Positions 17,526 to 25,343 of a DNA stretch of 64,000 bases are shown here, piece by piece. This stretch comes from Streptomyces sp. Alt3. GTDB lineage: Bacteria > Actinomycetota > Actinomycetes > Streptomycetales > Streptomycetaceae. Positions within the stretch are counted from its first letter, which is position 1. The number at the start of each line of letters is the position of its first letter. A model generated the notes under the pieces. It saw only the letters and a list, made by a program, of their open reading frames with translations. It searched no databases and was not told the DNA's origin. Position numbers and translations under genes: made by a program. The stretch lies in contig NZ_CP120983.1 in the NCBI RefSeq assembly GCF_030719215.1, positions 558,001-622,000 of the forward strand. Reading direction: 5' to 3'.

Positions 17526-17918
17526 GTGCGCGCAGCGGCAGTACGGTTCGTGCTCGCGTTCCTGATGAGCTTCCTATTGGCCCCGTACTCCGGCACCGCT
17601 TCGGCGGACGCACATGCGTCCGCATCAGGAATTCTGGCCGGAGGCCTCCCGGACGCCACCACCGCCGAGGCGCACATCGCGCACGGCCCCTGTGGCACGG
17701 CCGAGCGCGGGGGCGAGCCGAACGGCCTTCTGCGCCACCGCGACCGGCAACGCTCCGCGACGGCCCCCGCTGCCGAGGCTCCGCCGCGTTCCGTGGCGGC
17801 ACAGGCCGCCGAGGGCGCGCTCGCCCCGGCGGCCTTCGCCGCGATGGGCAACGCGCCCCACAGCTCCAGATCCTCGGGCGCGCACTCCTCCCCCGCTCTT
17901 CAGGTGTTCCGCTGCTGA
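17526..17918 (+). CDS. Putative secreted small protein (130 aa)
   Basis: GTG start at 17526 with AGGAGG seven bases upstream. Residues 1-27 (FVLAFLMSFLLAPYSGTASA) make a clear Sec signal peptide. The mature part is Ala/Arg/Ser-rich and low in complexity with two cysteines (HGPCGTAE and the terminal residue). No family recognised. It precedes a short 36-codon frame and a SulP transporter on the same strand and may share their transcript. The codon pattern supports a real gene; function unknown. Confidence 0.6.
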   Translation: MRAAAVRFVLAFLMSFLLAPYSGTASADAHASASGILAGGLPDATTAEAHIAHGPCGTAERGGEPNGLLRHRDRQRSATAPAAEAPPRSVAAQAAEGALAPAAFAAMGNAPHSSRSSGAHSSPALQVFRC

Positions 17919-18066
17919 GCTGACCCGGCACCCGGCACACCCGCCCCTCCAGCCCGCATCCTGCGGGACTCGTCGACGAGGGGTGATGCCGACGTGCCCT
18001 CCGGGCCCCAGTTCTCGTACGCGCACCGACGCGCCGGACTCCGGCGCGCCAGGAGGAATCACTGGC

Positions 18067-18177
18067 ATGCGTTCCCTCTTCGAACACCACGCGGTAGAAG
18101 TACTGCACATCAGCGACAGCGCCGTCTGGGCACCCCCGCCCGGCGACGTACGCTCCGCCCCCTTCCGCACGGGATGA
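18067..18177 (+). CDS. Possible 36-residue peptide upstream of sulP
   Basis: An ATG at 18067 is preceded by AGGAGGA ten bases upstream and opens a 36-codon frame (begins MRSLFEHHAVEVLHISDSA). Its stop lies eight bases before the SulP start. The good ribosome site and close spacing suggest a translated leader or small coupled gene. No homology recognised. It could be fortuitous. Confidence 0.4.
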   Translation: MRSLFEHHAVEVLHISDSAVWAPPPGDVRSAPFRTG

Positions 18178-18185
18178 GGGCCGCC

Positions 18186-19670
18186 ATGGACCGCGTTCGC
18201 ACGTTCCCGTACCTGCGGCAGGACTTCGCCGCGTCACTCGTCGTCTTCCTGGTCGCTCTGCCGCTGTGCGTGGGCGTCGCCGTCGCGTCGGGGGTACCGG
18301 CCGAACTGGGCCTCATCACCGGCATCGTGGGCGGGATCGTCACCGGCCTCATGCGGGGCAGCAGTCTCCAGGTGTCCGGGCCGGCCGCCGGTCTCACCGT
18401 GCTCGTCTTCGAGGCCGTCCAGTCCTTCGGGCTTCCCGCGCTCGGGGTGATCGTGCTGACCGCGGGGCTGCTGCAACTGGCCATGGGCGCCCTGCGGCTG
18501 GGCCGCTGGTTCCGGGCCATCTCCGTCTCCGTCGTCGAGGGCATGCTCGCCGGCATCGGCCTCGTCCTCATCGCGGGACAGCTCTACGCGGCGGCCGGCG
18601 TCGACGCGCCGCTCTCAGGTACGGGCAAGGTGGCCGGCATCCCGGGGCTGCTGGCCGACGCGGTGTCCAGTCCCGCGGCTCTCACCTCACTCGCGCTCGG
18701 CGCCGCCACCATAGCTCTGGTGGTGGGGTGGAGCAGGATGCCGAAGCGGGTGCGGGCCGTCCCGGGCGCACTCGCCGCGGTCGTGCTCGCCACCCTGGCC
18801 ACGCTGGCGTTCGACCTGCCGGTCGAGACCGTCCGGGTCCAGGGGCTGCTCGACGCCGTCCAGATGCCCGCGCTGTCCGAGTTCGGCGGGCTCGCCACCC
18901 TGAGCATGCTCGGGACCATCGCGGCCTTCACCCTGATCGCCTCCGCGGAGAGCCTGTTCAGCGCGGCCGCGGTGGACCGGCTGCACGACGGACCTCGCAC
19001 CCAGTACGACAAGGAACTGATGGCCCAGGGCACGGGCAACACGGTGTGCGGAATCCTCGGCGCGCTGCCCATGACCGCGGTCATCGTCCGTAGCTCGGCC
19101 AACGTGCAGGCGGGCGCGCGGACCCGGGCCTCCCGGGTGCTGCACGGTGTGTGGCTGCTCCTGTTCGCGGCGCTGCTCCCGTCCGCGCTGGCCCTCATCC
19201 CGCTGCCCGCCCTGGCGGGCATCCTCATCCACGCCGGGTGGAAGCTGATCCCGCTGCGGTCGCTGGTGCCCCTGTGGCGTGAGCATCGCGGCGAGGCGCT
19301 GATCCTGATCGTCACGGCCGTGGCGATCGTCACGGTGAACATGTTCGAAGGTGTGCTGACCGGCCTGGCCCTCTCGGTGGCGAAGGCGGCCTGGGACGCC
19401 TCCCACATCAAGCTGGAGGTCGTCGACAGCAGTCCCGCCGGAGTGCGCGCGCGGCTGTCGGGCAATGCGACGTTCCTGCGGCTGCCGAAAATACTCGACA
19501 GCCTGGAGGCCCTGCCCAAGGACCGGCCCGTCTCCCTGGACCTCTCCGGTCTGCACCACCTGGATCACGCCTGCCGCACCGCGCTGGAGAACTGGGCGGA
19601 GAGGCACAGCTCCTCGGACACCGAACCCGTGCGGCTGACCCGGGACGACGTGGTGACGGCCACCCCGTGA
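18186..19670 (+). CDS. SulP family inorganic anion transporter
   Basis: A SLC26/SulP permease (sulfate, bicarbonate or related anions) of 494 residues with about 12 membrane segments. The signature region is near the N-terminus (FLVALPLCVGVAVASGVP then GLITGIVGGIVTGL). The transmembrane core includes SLFSAAAVDRLHDG and GNTVCGILGALPMTAVIVRS. The C-terminal cytosolic part is a reduced STAS-like domain (PVSLDLSGLHHLDHACRTAL). No carbonic anhydrase is fused, unlike some actinobacterial members, so bicarbonate transport is possible but unproven. ATG at 18186 has GAGG at good distance; an in-frame ATG four codons earlier lacks one. Confidence 0.9.
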   Translation: MDRVRTFPYLRQDFAASLVVFLVALPLCVGVAVASGVPAELGLITGIVGGIVTGLMRGSSLQVSGPAAGLTVLVFEAVQSFGLPALGVIVLTAGLLQLAMGALRLGRWFRAISVSVVEGMLAGIGLVLIAGQLYAAAGVDAPLSGTGKVAGIPGLLADAVSSPAALTSLALGAATIALVVGWSRMPKRVRAVPGALAAVVLATLATLAFDLPVETVRVQGLLDAVQMPALSEFGGLATLSMLGTIAAFTLIASAESLFSAAAVDRLHDGPRTQYDKELMAQGTGNTVCGILGALPMTAVIVRSSANVQAGARTRASRVLHGVWLLLFAALLPSALALIPLPALAGILIHAGWKLIPLRSLVPLWREHRGEALILIVTAVAIVTVNMFEGVLTGLALSVAKAAWDASHIKLEVVDSSPAGVRARLSGNATFLRLPKILDSLEALPKDRPVSLDLSGLHHLDHACRTALENWAERHSSSDTEPVRLTRDDVVTATP

Positions 19671-19705
19671 GACCGGCGCCCTGAGCCCGTCGGGTTCCGG
19701 GACGC

Positions 19706-19754
19706 GCGACGACTCGCCGGGGCGCCTTCGACAGGCGTCCCGGCGAGTCGTCGC
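19706..19754. terminator. Bidirectional terminator between sulP and adh
   Basis: A 21-bp stem with one mismatch (19706-19726 with 19734-19754) and a seven-base loop, between two convergent genes. The right arm ends seven bases from the minus-strand stop codon. Confidence 0.8.
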
Positions 19755-19760
19755 CGCTGA

Positions 19761-20801
19761 TCAGCCGTTGGGCAGGATGACCGCGCGGCCGTTGATCTTG
19801 CCCGCGTGGAGCCGCTCGTAGGCGAGCGGTGCCTCGTCGATGGAGTACGTCTCCACGTGGACGTCGACGGCACCGGCGTGGGCCAGTTCGATGACCTCGG
19901 CGAGCTCCTTGCGCGAGCCCCAGTACGGCGCGGTGACCGAGGTGGAGAACGGCAGGACACCGAATCCGACGGGCAGCAGTCCGCCGCCGATTCCGACGAT
20001 GGTGACGTCGCTGTCGACGGAGGCCATGGCACCGGCCGCCTTCACGGTCGGTTCGGCGCCGACGAAGTCGAGGACGACCTTGGCGCCGATGCCACCGGTG
20101 AGTTCACGGACCTTGGCCGCGGCGTTCGCGTCGGACAGCACGGTCTCGTGGGCGCCGACCGCACGGGCGAGAGCCAGCTTCTCCTCGGTGACGTCGAGCG
20201 CGATGACCCGTACGGCGGTCATGGCGCGCAGGAGCTGGATGGCGACGTGGCCGAGGCCTCCGGTGCCGATGACCACGGCGGTGGCGCCGGGCAGGAGCTT
20301 CGGCAGCGAGCGCTTGATCGCGTGGTACGGCGTGAGGCCGGCGTCGGTCAGTGAGACCGTCTTGACCGGGTCCAGGTCGCCGATCGGCGTCAGGTGACGG
20401 GCGTCGTCGACGATCATGTACTCGGCCATGGCACCCGGGTTGCCGAGTCCGGGCGGGTTGATGCCTAGGTCCGCTGCCCGCAGGCAGTAGTTCTCGCGGC
20501 CCTCCGCGCAGTTCACGCAGGTACCGCAGCCCCACGGGCCGTAGACGGCGACCGCATCACCGACGGAGACGCCCACGGCGCCCTCGCCGAGCGCGGCGAC
20601 CGTGCCGACGCCCTCGTGGCCGAGGGTGAGCGGGAGTTCGTAGGGGAACCCCTCTGCGGGCCAGCTCATCACGGCGATGTCCGAGTGGCAGACACCGGCG
20701 GCGGTGACCTTCAGCAGGATCTGACCGGGCCCGGCCACGGGCTCCGGTATCTCGACGACCTCGGGCGCGGCGCCGATGGTGCGGTACTGGACGGCTTTCA
20801 T
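19761..20801 (-). CDS. Zinc-dependent NAD(P) alcohol dehydrogenase
   Basis: A medium-chain dehydrogenase of 346 residues. Catalytic zinc ligands are Cys38 (GVCHSD) and His62-Glu63 (GHEGVG); the structural zinc site is Cys92, 95, 98 and 106 (CGTCVNC...C). The Rossmann fingerprint is VVIGTGGLGHVAIQLL. It resembles bacterial AdhA-type enzymes acting on primary alcohols or aldehydes. Third gene of a TetR-SDR-ADH unit (63 bases after the SDR stop), presumably controlled by that TetR. Confidence 0.92.
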   Translation of the reverse strand: MKAVQYRTIGAAPEVVEIPEPVAGPGQILLKVTAAGVCHSDIAVMSWPAEGFPYELPLTLGHEGVGTVAALGEGAVGVSVGDAVAVYGPWGCGTCVNCAEGRENYCLRAADLGINPPGLGNPGAMAEYMIVDDARHLTPIGDLDPVKTVSLTDAGLTPYHAIKRSLPKLLPGATAVVIGTGGLGHVAIQLLRAMTAVRVIALDVTEEKLALARAVGAHETVLSDANAAAKVRELTGGIGAKVVLDFVGAEPTVKAAGAMASVDSDVTIVGIGGGLLPVGFGVLPFSTSVTAPYWGSRKELAEVIELAHAGAVDVHVETYSIDEAPLAYERLHAGKINGRAVILPNG

Positions 20802-20864
20802 GTCTCTCCTTCGTTCTCCGTACTTCCTTTGTGACCTCCGTGGCTGTGGTGCGCCACTCGGGGG

Positions 20865-21641
20865 TCAGGACGCGGAGTAGCCGCCGTCCACCAGGTGGTA
20901 GCTGCCGTGGATGAAGGAGGCCCGGTCGGAGAGCAGGAAGGCGGTGAGCTCGGCGACCTCCTCCGACGTGCCGAGGCGGCCTGCCGGGTGCAGGGAGATC
21001 AGGTGGTCGCGGGCAGGTCCGTCGGTGTCGCGGAGCAGGGGGGTGTCGATGAAGCCCGGGCCGACGGCGTTGATGCGGACGTTCTGTGCCGCGTATTCGA
21101 GTGCCGCGCTCTTGGTGAGGCCGACGACGCCGTGCTTGGCGGCGGCGTAGGCCGGGGAGCCCGCGAAGCCGTTGGTGCCGAGGATCGACGAGATGTTGAC
21201 GACGGCGCCGCCGCCCGCGGCCAGGATGGCCGGGAGTTCGTAGCGCATGGAGTAGAAGACGCCGCTGAGGTTGGTGGCGACGACCCTGTTCCAGTCCTCG
21301 ATGCCGTACTCGCCGGTGGGCAGGGAGGGGCCACCGATGCCGGCGTTGTTCACGGCCAGGTGCAGGCCCCCGAAGGTCTCGACGGCGAACCGCACGCCCG
21401 CCTCGACGGAGGCCGGGTCGGTGACGTCGAGCGCGACGGCCGCGGCGCGGGCGCCGGTGGCCTCCAGTTCGGCGGCGGCCTTGCGGGCGCTCTCCTCGTT
21501 GTGGTCGGCGACGACGACGGTCGCACCGCTCGCGGCGAGCCGCCGGGAGAGGGCGAGTCCGATGCCGGACGCGCCGCCGGTGACGAGTGCGACCTTGCCG
21601 GCGAACTCCGCCTCGTAGGCGGTGGGGAGGTTGGTGCTCAT
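20865..21641 (-). CDS. SDR-family oxidoreductase
   Basis: A classical short-chain dehydrogenase of 258 residues: cofactor loop VTGGASGIGLALSRRLA, NNAGIGG, catalytic Ser in NISSILG, and Tyr/Lys in SPAYAAAKHGV. The Asp in VVVADHNEES after strand 2 favours NAD(H). Its start overlaps the stop of the upstream TetR gene (ATGA), so it is translationally coupled to it. Substrate unknown; co-occurrence with a zinc alcohol dehydrogenase suggests alcohol or ketone metabolism or detoxification. Confidence 0.9.
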   Translation of the reverse strand: MSTNLPTAYEAEFAGKVALVTGGASGIGLALSRRLAASGATVVVADHNEESARKAAAELEATGARAAAVALDVTDPASVEAGVRFAVETFGGLHLAVNNAGIGGPSLPTGEYGIEDWNRVVATNLSGVFYSMRYELPAILAAGGGAVVNISSILGTNGFAGSPAYAAAKHGVVGLTKSAALEYAAQNVRINAVGPGFIDTPLLRDTDGPARDHLISLHPAGRLGTSEEVAELTAFLLSDRASFIHGSYHLVDGGYSAS

Positions 21642-22306
21642 GATGTGCTTCCTTGCGTGGTGCTGTGGGGCGCCGGCTCGTCCTGCCGGGATTCCAGCAG
21701 GTCCGTGGAGAGGGCGTCGAAGGCGTGTACGACGAACTCGGGCAGGGCGGCCGGCCGGCCGCCCCGTACCCATGCCGCCTGTGCCGCGAGGAGCGCTCCG
21801 GCTCCCGCGGCGACGGTCACGGCGGGACGCAGGTCCTGTCGTGGGTCGACACCGAGACGTTCCGCGAGAATCGCCACCGACTCCTCCTGGGCGTCCACCC
21901 GGATGTGGTGGTACGCCGCGTACAGAGTCGGTTCCTCCTCGGCCATGGCCAGCAGGTCGAAGATGCGTGGCCGCAGATGCCAGGGCTCCGCCTCCGCGTC
22001 GTCGAGCCATTCGAGGACGGCACGGCGGTAGGCGGTGAGCGGCGGCTCGGCCGGAGGGCGCTCGCGGAGCGCTCGGTTGATCCTGTCGCCGTCGCCCCGC
22101 ACTGCGTCGAGGACGGCGGCCTCCTTGCTCGGGAAGTACCGGCTGAAGGTGCGCCGGTCGACGTCGGCCGCTTGCGCGATCTCCTCGACCGTCACACTCC
22201 GCAGACCGCGTTCGAGTACGAGATCGAACGCGCTCCGTGCCAGTGCGTCCCGGGTCCGGCGCGCCTTGCGGCCGCGCCGTTCCGGAACGTTCCCCGTCTC
22301 ATACAT
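21638..22306 (-). CDS. TetR-family repressor of the SDR-ADH operon
   Basis: A 222-residue regulator. The N-terminal DNA-binding domain reads EIAQAADVDRRTFSRYF (helices 2-3), followed by PSKEAAVLDAV, typical of TetR. The ligand domain is variable. ATG at 22306 is used; a longer reading would run across its operators. First gene of the minus-strand unit TetR-SDR-ADH. Two GTCyCA..GGGAC palindromes lie 24-53 bases upstream of its start, so autoregulation is likely. Confidence 0.9.
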   Translation of the reverse strand: MYETGNVPERRGRKARRTRDALARSAFDLVLERGLRSVTVEEIAQAADVDRRTFSRYFPSKEAAVLDAVRGDGDRINRALRERPPAEPPLTAYRRAVLEWLDDAEAEPWHLRPRIFDLLAMAEEEPTLYAAYHHIRVDAQEESVAILAERLGVDPRQDLRPAVTVAAGAGALLAAQAAWVRGGRPAALPEFVVHAFDALSTDLLESRQDEPAPHSTTQGSTS

Positions 22307-22329
22307 GGTTGCATCGTACACCTGAAAAT

Positions 22330-22359
22330 GTCCCAGTGGGACTTTTGTCTCATCGGGAC
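22330..22359. promoter_or_regulatory. Tandem operators of the TetR-SDR-ADH unit
   Basis: Two 13-base elements on the same face, GTCCCAGTGGGAC (22330-22342) and GTCTCATCGGGAC (22347-22359), start 17 bases apart. Together they also form an outer pair TGTCCC..GGGACA. They sit just upstream of the TetR start codon. Confidence 0.6.
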
Positions 22360-22390
22360 ATATGGCGTCGTCAGCTCCCGCGCAACGGAA

Positions 22391-22426
22391 AGGGGCCGGG
22401 GTGACCACTCGGCCACCCCGGCCCCT
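22391..22426 (-). terminator. Terminator after the MMPL gene
   Basis: A perfect 13-bp GC stem (AGGGGCCGGGGTG with its complement) and ten-base loop, 45 bases past the stop codon of the exporter gene. Confidence 0.75.
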
Positions 22427-22470
22427 CCGTGCCATCCGCGCCCCACTTCGCCGGCGGCACGGGCTTCCCT

Positions 22471-24597
22471 CTACGACAGGGACTTCGCCCCTTCCGGCGC
22501 CTCCTCACGGCCCCGGCTCAGGACGCCGGGCCACCATGCGGTGGGGCCGATGTCCCTGACGAGGGCGGGCACCAGGAGCGAGCGGACGACGAGGGTGTCC
22601 AGCAGGACGCCGAACGCGACGATGAACGCGATCTGGACCAGGAAGGCGAGGGGAATGACCCCCAGGGCCGCGAAGGTGGCCGCCAGGACGACGCCCGCCG
22701 AGGTGATGACCCCGCCCGTGGTGGTCAGCCCGCGCAGTACGCCCTGCCGGGTGCCGTGGATCAGGGACTCCTCGCGGACCCGGGACATCAGGAAGATGTT
22801 GTAGTCGACACCGAGGGCGACCAGGAAGACGAATCCGTACAGCGGCACGGAGGAGTCGGTCCCGCTGAAGCCGAAGACGTGCTCGAAGACCAGTGACGAG
22901 ATGCCGAGGGTCGCGAGGAAGTTCAGCGCCACCGTGGCCACCAGGAGGAGCGGCATCAGCAGTGAGCGGAGCAGGCCGATCAGGATGACGAGGATGATGA
23001 CCAGCACCACCGGGACGATGATGTTGCGGTCGTGCTCCGCGGTCTTCTGGGTGTCGTACTGCTGCGCCGTGTAGCCGCCGACGAGCGCCTCGGCGCCGGG
23101 CACGGCGTGGACCGCGTCGCGCAGCTTCGTGATCGTCTCCTTGGCGGCGTCGCTGTCGGTCGCGGCCGACAGGGTCGCGTCGATGCGGACCCGGCCGTCC
23201 ACGACGAGCGGTTCCCCGGCCCCCGGGCGCCCGGAGGACGACATCACGGAGACGCTCGCGACTCCGGGAACCTCCTCGGCCGCGGCGACCACCTGCTTCG
23301 ACCGGTCCGCGCCCGCGATGACGACCGCGGGGTTGCCCGATCCGCCGGGGAAGTGGCGGCCCAGGGTCTCCTGCGCGGTGACGGACGGCGCCTCGTTGAC
23401 GAAGATCTCCTCGAGCGGCACGCCCTTGGAGTTCAGCGTGGGCATGAAGGCGGCGCAGGCGAGCAGGCCGACCAGCGTGACGGCCCACACCTTGCGCGGG
23501 GAGCGGTCGACCAGGCTCGCCACGCGCGACCAGATGCCCGTCGAGCCGGCTTCCGGCTCGGCCTGGCCCTTCTTCGGGCCGGACGGCCAGTACGCGGCCC
23601 TGCCGAGGAGGACCAGGACGGCAGGCAGGAAGGTGAGGGCGCTCAGGACGGAGCAGACGATGCCGATGGCTCCCACGGGGCCGAGCGCACGGTTGTTGGT
23701 GAGGTCGCTGAGCAGCAGTGCGAGCAGCCCCAGGGCCACGGTGGCGGCGCTGGCCGCGATCGGTCCCGCGGACTCACGGAGTGCGGCACGCATCGCGGAC
23801 CACCGGTCGGGGCGCCGCCCGAGCTCCTCGCGGAACCGCGCGGTGAGCAGCAGCGCGTAGTCGGTCGCCGCGCCGATCACCAGGATCGAGAGGATGCCCT
23901 GGACCTGACCGTCGACGCGGACGACGTCGTGGTCCGCCAACACGTAGACGATCGCGCAGGAGACGCCGAGCGCGAAGACGGCGCCGATGATGATGATCAG
24001 GGGGAGCAGGACGCTCCGGTAGACCAGGAGCAGGATGACGAGCACGGTCACCAGCGCGACGCCGAGCAGCAGTCCGTCGATACCGGCGAAGGCGTCCGAC
24101 AGATCGGCCTGCGAGGCCGCGGGGCCCGCGAGGCCGACGACCGTTCCGGGCACCTTCTCCGCGGCGCTCCGGATCTGTTCGAGGGCGTCGGGGAGTTCCT
24201 CGCCGAGATCCGGCCTCAGCTGGACGACGCCCTCCAGCGCCTTGCCGTCGTCGGAGAGCAGTGCGGGGCTCACCTCTCCGGTGACTCCCGTCCCGCCCTT
24301 GACCGAAGCGAGGGCGGCCGTGGCCTCCTTCTGCTGCCGGGGGCCGAGATCCTCACCCTCTGCCGATGTCCAGACCACGACGGCGGGCACGGTCTCCTGG
24401 CTGCTGAACGCCTTCTGGGCCTCGACGACCCGTGTGGACTCGGCGCTCTGGGGCAGGAAGGAGGCCTGGTCGTTGGTTGCTACCTCCCCGAGCTTCCCCG
24501 CGTACGAACCGAAGGCACCGCCGACGACGAGCCAGGCCAGTACGAGGAACACAGGTACAAGAAACAGCCGGCGAACCGGCTTCGATGCGGTGGACAT
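22471..24597 (-). CDS. MMPL/RND-family transporter
   Basis: A 708-residue membrane exporter with the two-fold RND architecture: one helix (about 11-30), a large outer domain, five to six helices (about 185-345), then the repeat. Each half has the proton-relay Asp-Tyr pair, seen in GAATDYALLLTARFREE and ALGVDYNIFLMSRVREE. Actinobacterial MMPL proteins export lipids, siderophores, pigments or drugs. ATG at 24597 with CAGGAG upstream. It lies 96 bases downstream of a MarR gene on the same strand, with a perfect palindrome between them, so MarR-controlled drug or lipid efflux is the likely role. Confidence 0.93.
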   Translation of the reverse strand: MSTASKPVRRLFLVPVFLVLAWLVVGGAFGSYAGKLGEVATNDQASFLPQSAESTRVVEAQKAFSSQETVPAVVVWTSAEGEDLGPRQQKEATAALASVKGGTGVTGEVSPALLSDDGKALEGVVQLRPDLGEELPDALEQIRSAAEKVPGTVVGLAGPAASQADLSDAFAGIDGLLLGVALVTVLVILLLVYRSVLLPLIIIIGAVFALGVSCAIVYVLADHDVVRVDGQVQGILSILVIGAATDYALLLTARFREELGRRPDRWSAMRAALRESAGPIAASAATVALGLLALLLSDLTNNRALGPVGAIGIVCSVLSALTFLPAVLVLLGRAAYWPSGPKKGQAEPEAGSTGIWSRVASLVDRSPRKVWAVTLVGLLACAAFMPTLNSKGVPLEEIFVNEAPSVTAQETLGRHFPGGSGNPAVVIAGADRSKQVVAAAEEVPGVASVSVMSSSGRPGAGEPLVVDGRVRIDATLSAATDSDAAKETITKLRDAVHAVPGAEALVGGYTAQQYDTQKTAEHDRNIIVPVVLVIILVILIGLLRSLLMPLLLVATVALNFLATLGISSLVFEHVFGFSGTDSSVPLYGFVFLVALGVDYNIFLMSRVREESLIHGTRQGVLRGLTTTGGVITSAGVVLAATFAALGVIPLAFLVQIAFIVAFGVLLDTLVVRSLLVPALVRDIGPTAWWPGVLSRGREEAPEGAKSLS

Positions 24598-24636
24598 GGC
24601 ACTCCTGGGTCGGCCGCGATCTCTCAATCATGATGT

Positions 24637-24653
24637 ATCTCAATGATTGAGAT
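24637..24653. promoter_or_regulatory. Palindromic MarR operator before the MMPL gene
   Basis: ATCTCAAT-G-ATTGAGAT, an exact 17-base palindrome 40 bases upstream of the exporter start, with a further half-site (TCTCAATCA) at 24622. The size and position fit a MarR repressor site. Confidence 0.65.
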
Positions 24654-24692
24654 TACATGGCCCACGGAGTGCCTTCGCACCGGCAGGGCGTT

Positions 24693-25217
24693 TCAGCGCC
24701 GAGGGACCTGCATGCGGGAGAGTTCGCCGTTCATCCGGGCGAGGAAACGAAGCGCCGCCTCCAGCTCCTGGGGCCCGGAGGCGGCGCGCGCACCGGCCGC
24801 CGCCTCGGCCAGAGGCATGAAGAAGGAGCGCGCGGCGGCCTTGGCCCCGGACTCGTAGTACAGATGCACGACCCGACGGTCCGAACTCTCCCGCGCGCGC
24901 CTGATGTGCCCCGCACGCTCCAGCCGGTCCAGGCACGCGGTGACCGCGCCGGACGTCAGACCGAGGTGCTCACGCAGACGCCCCGGGGTCAGCGGTACGT
25001 CGGCGTCGAGGATCGCACCGAGGGCCTGCACATCCGTGGCGTGCAGACCCTGCGCGTGCGCGAAGGCATGGACCAGCCGGTTGATCTCGCCGTTCATCCG
25101 GCGCAGCTCCACGGCGAGGGCCTGGAGCTCCTGCACCCCGGTCGCCTGCGCGCCCGATCCGTCGCGAGAGTCGTCTGCACTGTCCACCGCCCCATGATAG
25201 GACGCACCGGACGACAC
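24693..25217 (-). CDS. MarR-family repressor next to the MMPL exporter
   Basis: A 174-residue winged-helix regulator. The recognition region reads LREHLGLTSGAVTACLDRLE and the wing is RARESSDRRVVHLYY. The GTG at 25217 has GGAGGG seven bases upstream; a GTG ten codons later is the alternative. Gene order (MarR then MMPL) and the palindrome at 24637 suggest ligand-relieved repression of the exporter. Confidence 0.92.
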   Translation of the reverse strand: MSSGASYHGAVDSADDSRDGSGAQATGVQELQALAVELRRMNGEINRLVHAFAHAQGLHATDVQALGAILDADVPLTPGRLREHLGLTSGAVTACLDRLERAGHIRRARESSDRRVVHLYYESGAKAAARSFFMPLAEAAAGARAASGPQELEAALRFLARMNGELSRMQVPRR

Positions 25218-25275
25218 GCCGACGCCCTCCCCGACCTGGGCGAAGACCGCTCACACGGCCCATCTCGCCTCTATA

Positions 25276-25295
25276 CTTCTACAGTTGTGTAGAAA
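25276..25295. promoter_or_regulatory. Dyad CTTCTACA-N4-TGTAGAAA before the Spo0M-like gene
   Basis: Second copy of the dyad seen at 357. TATACT, a good -10 hexamer (25272-25277), abuts and overlaps the left arm, the same arrangement as at the first copy. Lies between the divergent MarR gene and the Spo0M-like gene, 49 bases before the latter's start. Confidence 0.55.
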
Positions 25296-25343
25296 CGCGG
25301 CTGAACGCGTTCTCCGCGTACGGAAGAAGGAGTGAACGCCACG

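Noticed and set aside
18186..19670. SulP with fused carbonic anhydrase
   Set aside because: The protein ends after a short STAS-like segment; no carbonic anhydrase motif follows.
22505..24633. Other long frames over the MMPL gene (327 and 533 codons)
   Set aside because: Arg/Gly/Pro-rich shadows; the minus-strand MMPL reading has membrane helices and the DY pairs.
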